DNA of 64,000 nucleotides from Volvariella volvacea V23. Taxonomy: Eukaryota > Basidiomycota > Agaricomycetes > Agaricales > Pluteaceae. A program made the position numbers and the translations under genes. Each line of letters begins with the position of its first letter. The stretch's first letter is position 1. The notes below the pieces were generated by a model, which searched no databases, had not been told where the DNA came from, and saw only the letters and a program-made list of their open reading frames with translations. Of the stretch, positions 63,241 to 64,000 are shown piece after piece. The stretch is taken from positions 327,520-391,519 of the forward strand of contig KB722759.1 in the NCBI GenBank assembly GCA_000349905.1. The letters run 5' to 3'.

Positions 63241-64000
63241 ATGTCGAGGGCTCTTATGAGCCCTGACATTGCACATTGTGATCCTCATGTTGCAATGCTG
63301 ATCATCGAAGATGTATACATCTCTGAGCTTCGGGAGTTGGTTGATATCAGTAGTGGGGCCTTAAGTGCATCTGCAGATCAGATAAAGAGTTTCTGTTTGG
63401 TTGGAATGGCCCGAAGAATGCAAAAGCTCACACCATGTACATGGAATCTCTTGACTTCGTTGATGGAAGGAAATGGAGTCTGCCATATAGTGTCTTGGGT
63501 GGGGCTAGATAAGGATGATGTGAGTGTAGATGAGGAACAGCAGAATGCTAAAGAGATCTTGGGCATAAGGACAGCTGTAAGATGTCAAGCTATATTTGCT
63601 AGTTTTAATGCTTAACAGTACATGCTCTTACATAGAAAAAAGTTATGGTTCTCAGTCTCCTGATGCAATTCCTCAACCAGAAGGCCAATTTTCTCCAGGG
63701 TCTCCTTGGAGTATTCTTGCATAGCAGCAATGCCTCAGAACGAATCATCACCACTCTTGCACACATTGGAGTTACAGTATCCCTAAGTTCAATTCACAAC
63801 ATCACCAATTCATTATCACTGAAGACTGAAAAATCTCTTCTAGAGCTTGGGAAGACAAAAGGCATTGCATATGCATATGATAACTTCGATGTTGATATTC
63901 ACCGACAAATCTCCACTGCATCAAACAGCTCTAGCACTTTGCGGCATTTTACCTCAGCCATTGTCTTTCTCCTTTTTGTTACGGGACAACTGACCAACAA
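63241..64000 (+). CDS. DUF6589-type mobile-element protein, 3' part outside window
   Basis: Protein of a family common in agaricomycete repeats and thought to be carried by transposable elements. First part from the ATG at 63241 (MSRALMSPDIAHCDPHVAM) to TAA at 63613. Homology then carries on in another frame from about 63645 with VMVLSLLMQFLNQKANFLQ, LGVFLHSSNASERI, GVTVSLSSIHNITNSLS, IAYAYDNFDVDI and SSSTLRHFTSAIVF, reaching the window edge. The sequence between (63600-63645) has no convincing intron, so either a short unusual intron or a frameshift separates the two parts. The YDNFDV and STLRHFTS motifs are the most diagnostic. Probably an aged copy. Confidence 0.6.

Overview
The window looks like genomic DNA from an agaricomycete (mushroom-type basidiomycete). 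Genes are broken by many short GT..AG introns (about 48-70 nt). The gene families are typical of that group: FunK1 fungal-specific protein kinases, an HSPA12-like Hsp70, CYP63-like cytochrome P450s and a DUF6589-type mobile-element protein. One 100-base run of N (49550-49649) marks an assembly gap.

Layout. 1-3.7 kb holds the minus-strand 5' part of a P-type ATPase of the fungal Na+/K+ (IIC-like) group. 5.3-44.4 kb is a FunK1 array of nine genes or pseudogenes, called A-I here. It is interrupted by an ABCC multidrug-type transporter (14.0-21.5 kb), a decayed Hsp70-like gene (22.2-24.5 kb) and a membrane protein of unknown function (30.6-32.5 kb). 44.7-57.0 kb carries three minus-strand P450 copies: one with a nonsense codon, one cut off at its 3' end and one apparently intact. 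Between them lie a secreted-protein relic, an F-box/LRR-like fragment across the gap and a VOC/glyoxalase-fold gene. 57.4-61.7 kb is a housekeeping gene for the TPR subunit of RNA polymerase III factor TFIIIC. Beyond it are a tenth FunK1 relic (61.9-62.2 kb) and a DUF6589 element that runs off the right edge.

Main observation. Eight of the nine FunK1 genes form four head-to-head pairs: B/C, D/E, F/G and H/I. Each pair joins two distinct classes. Type 1 has a long leader with a DTP(Y/H)A motif; type 2 has a short N-terminus, an NRR(F/W)V motif and, in most copies, a basic tail. In the three pairs whose type 1 gene is intact, type 1 keeps the kinase Lys, HRD Asp and DxG Asp. Every type 2 copy has lost at least one catalytic Asp. 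So the pairs look like kinase/pseudokinase modules read from a shared bidirectional promoter. Sequence subtypes also match within pairs (1a with 2a, 1b with 2b), as expected if whole modules were duplicated and the partners co-evolved. Copies without an intact partner are decaying: A is an orphan, H and I are both broken, and the 62 kb relic stands alone. This is a birth-and-death pattern. The cellular role is not visible in the sequence.

A second story is at the right. A tandem duplication carried a P450 together with the 5' end of the divergently transcribed TFIIIC gene. It left a TFIIIC relic at 54.1-54.3 kb and a 3'-truncated P450.
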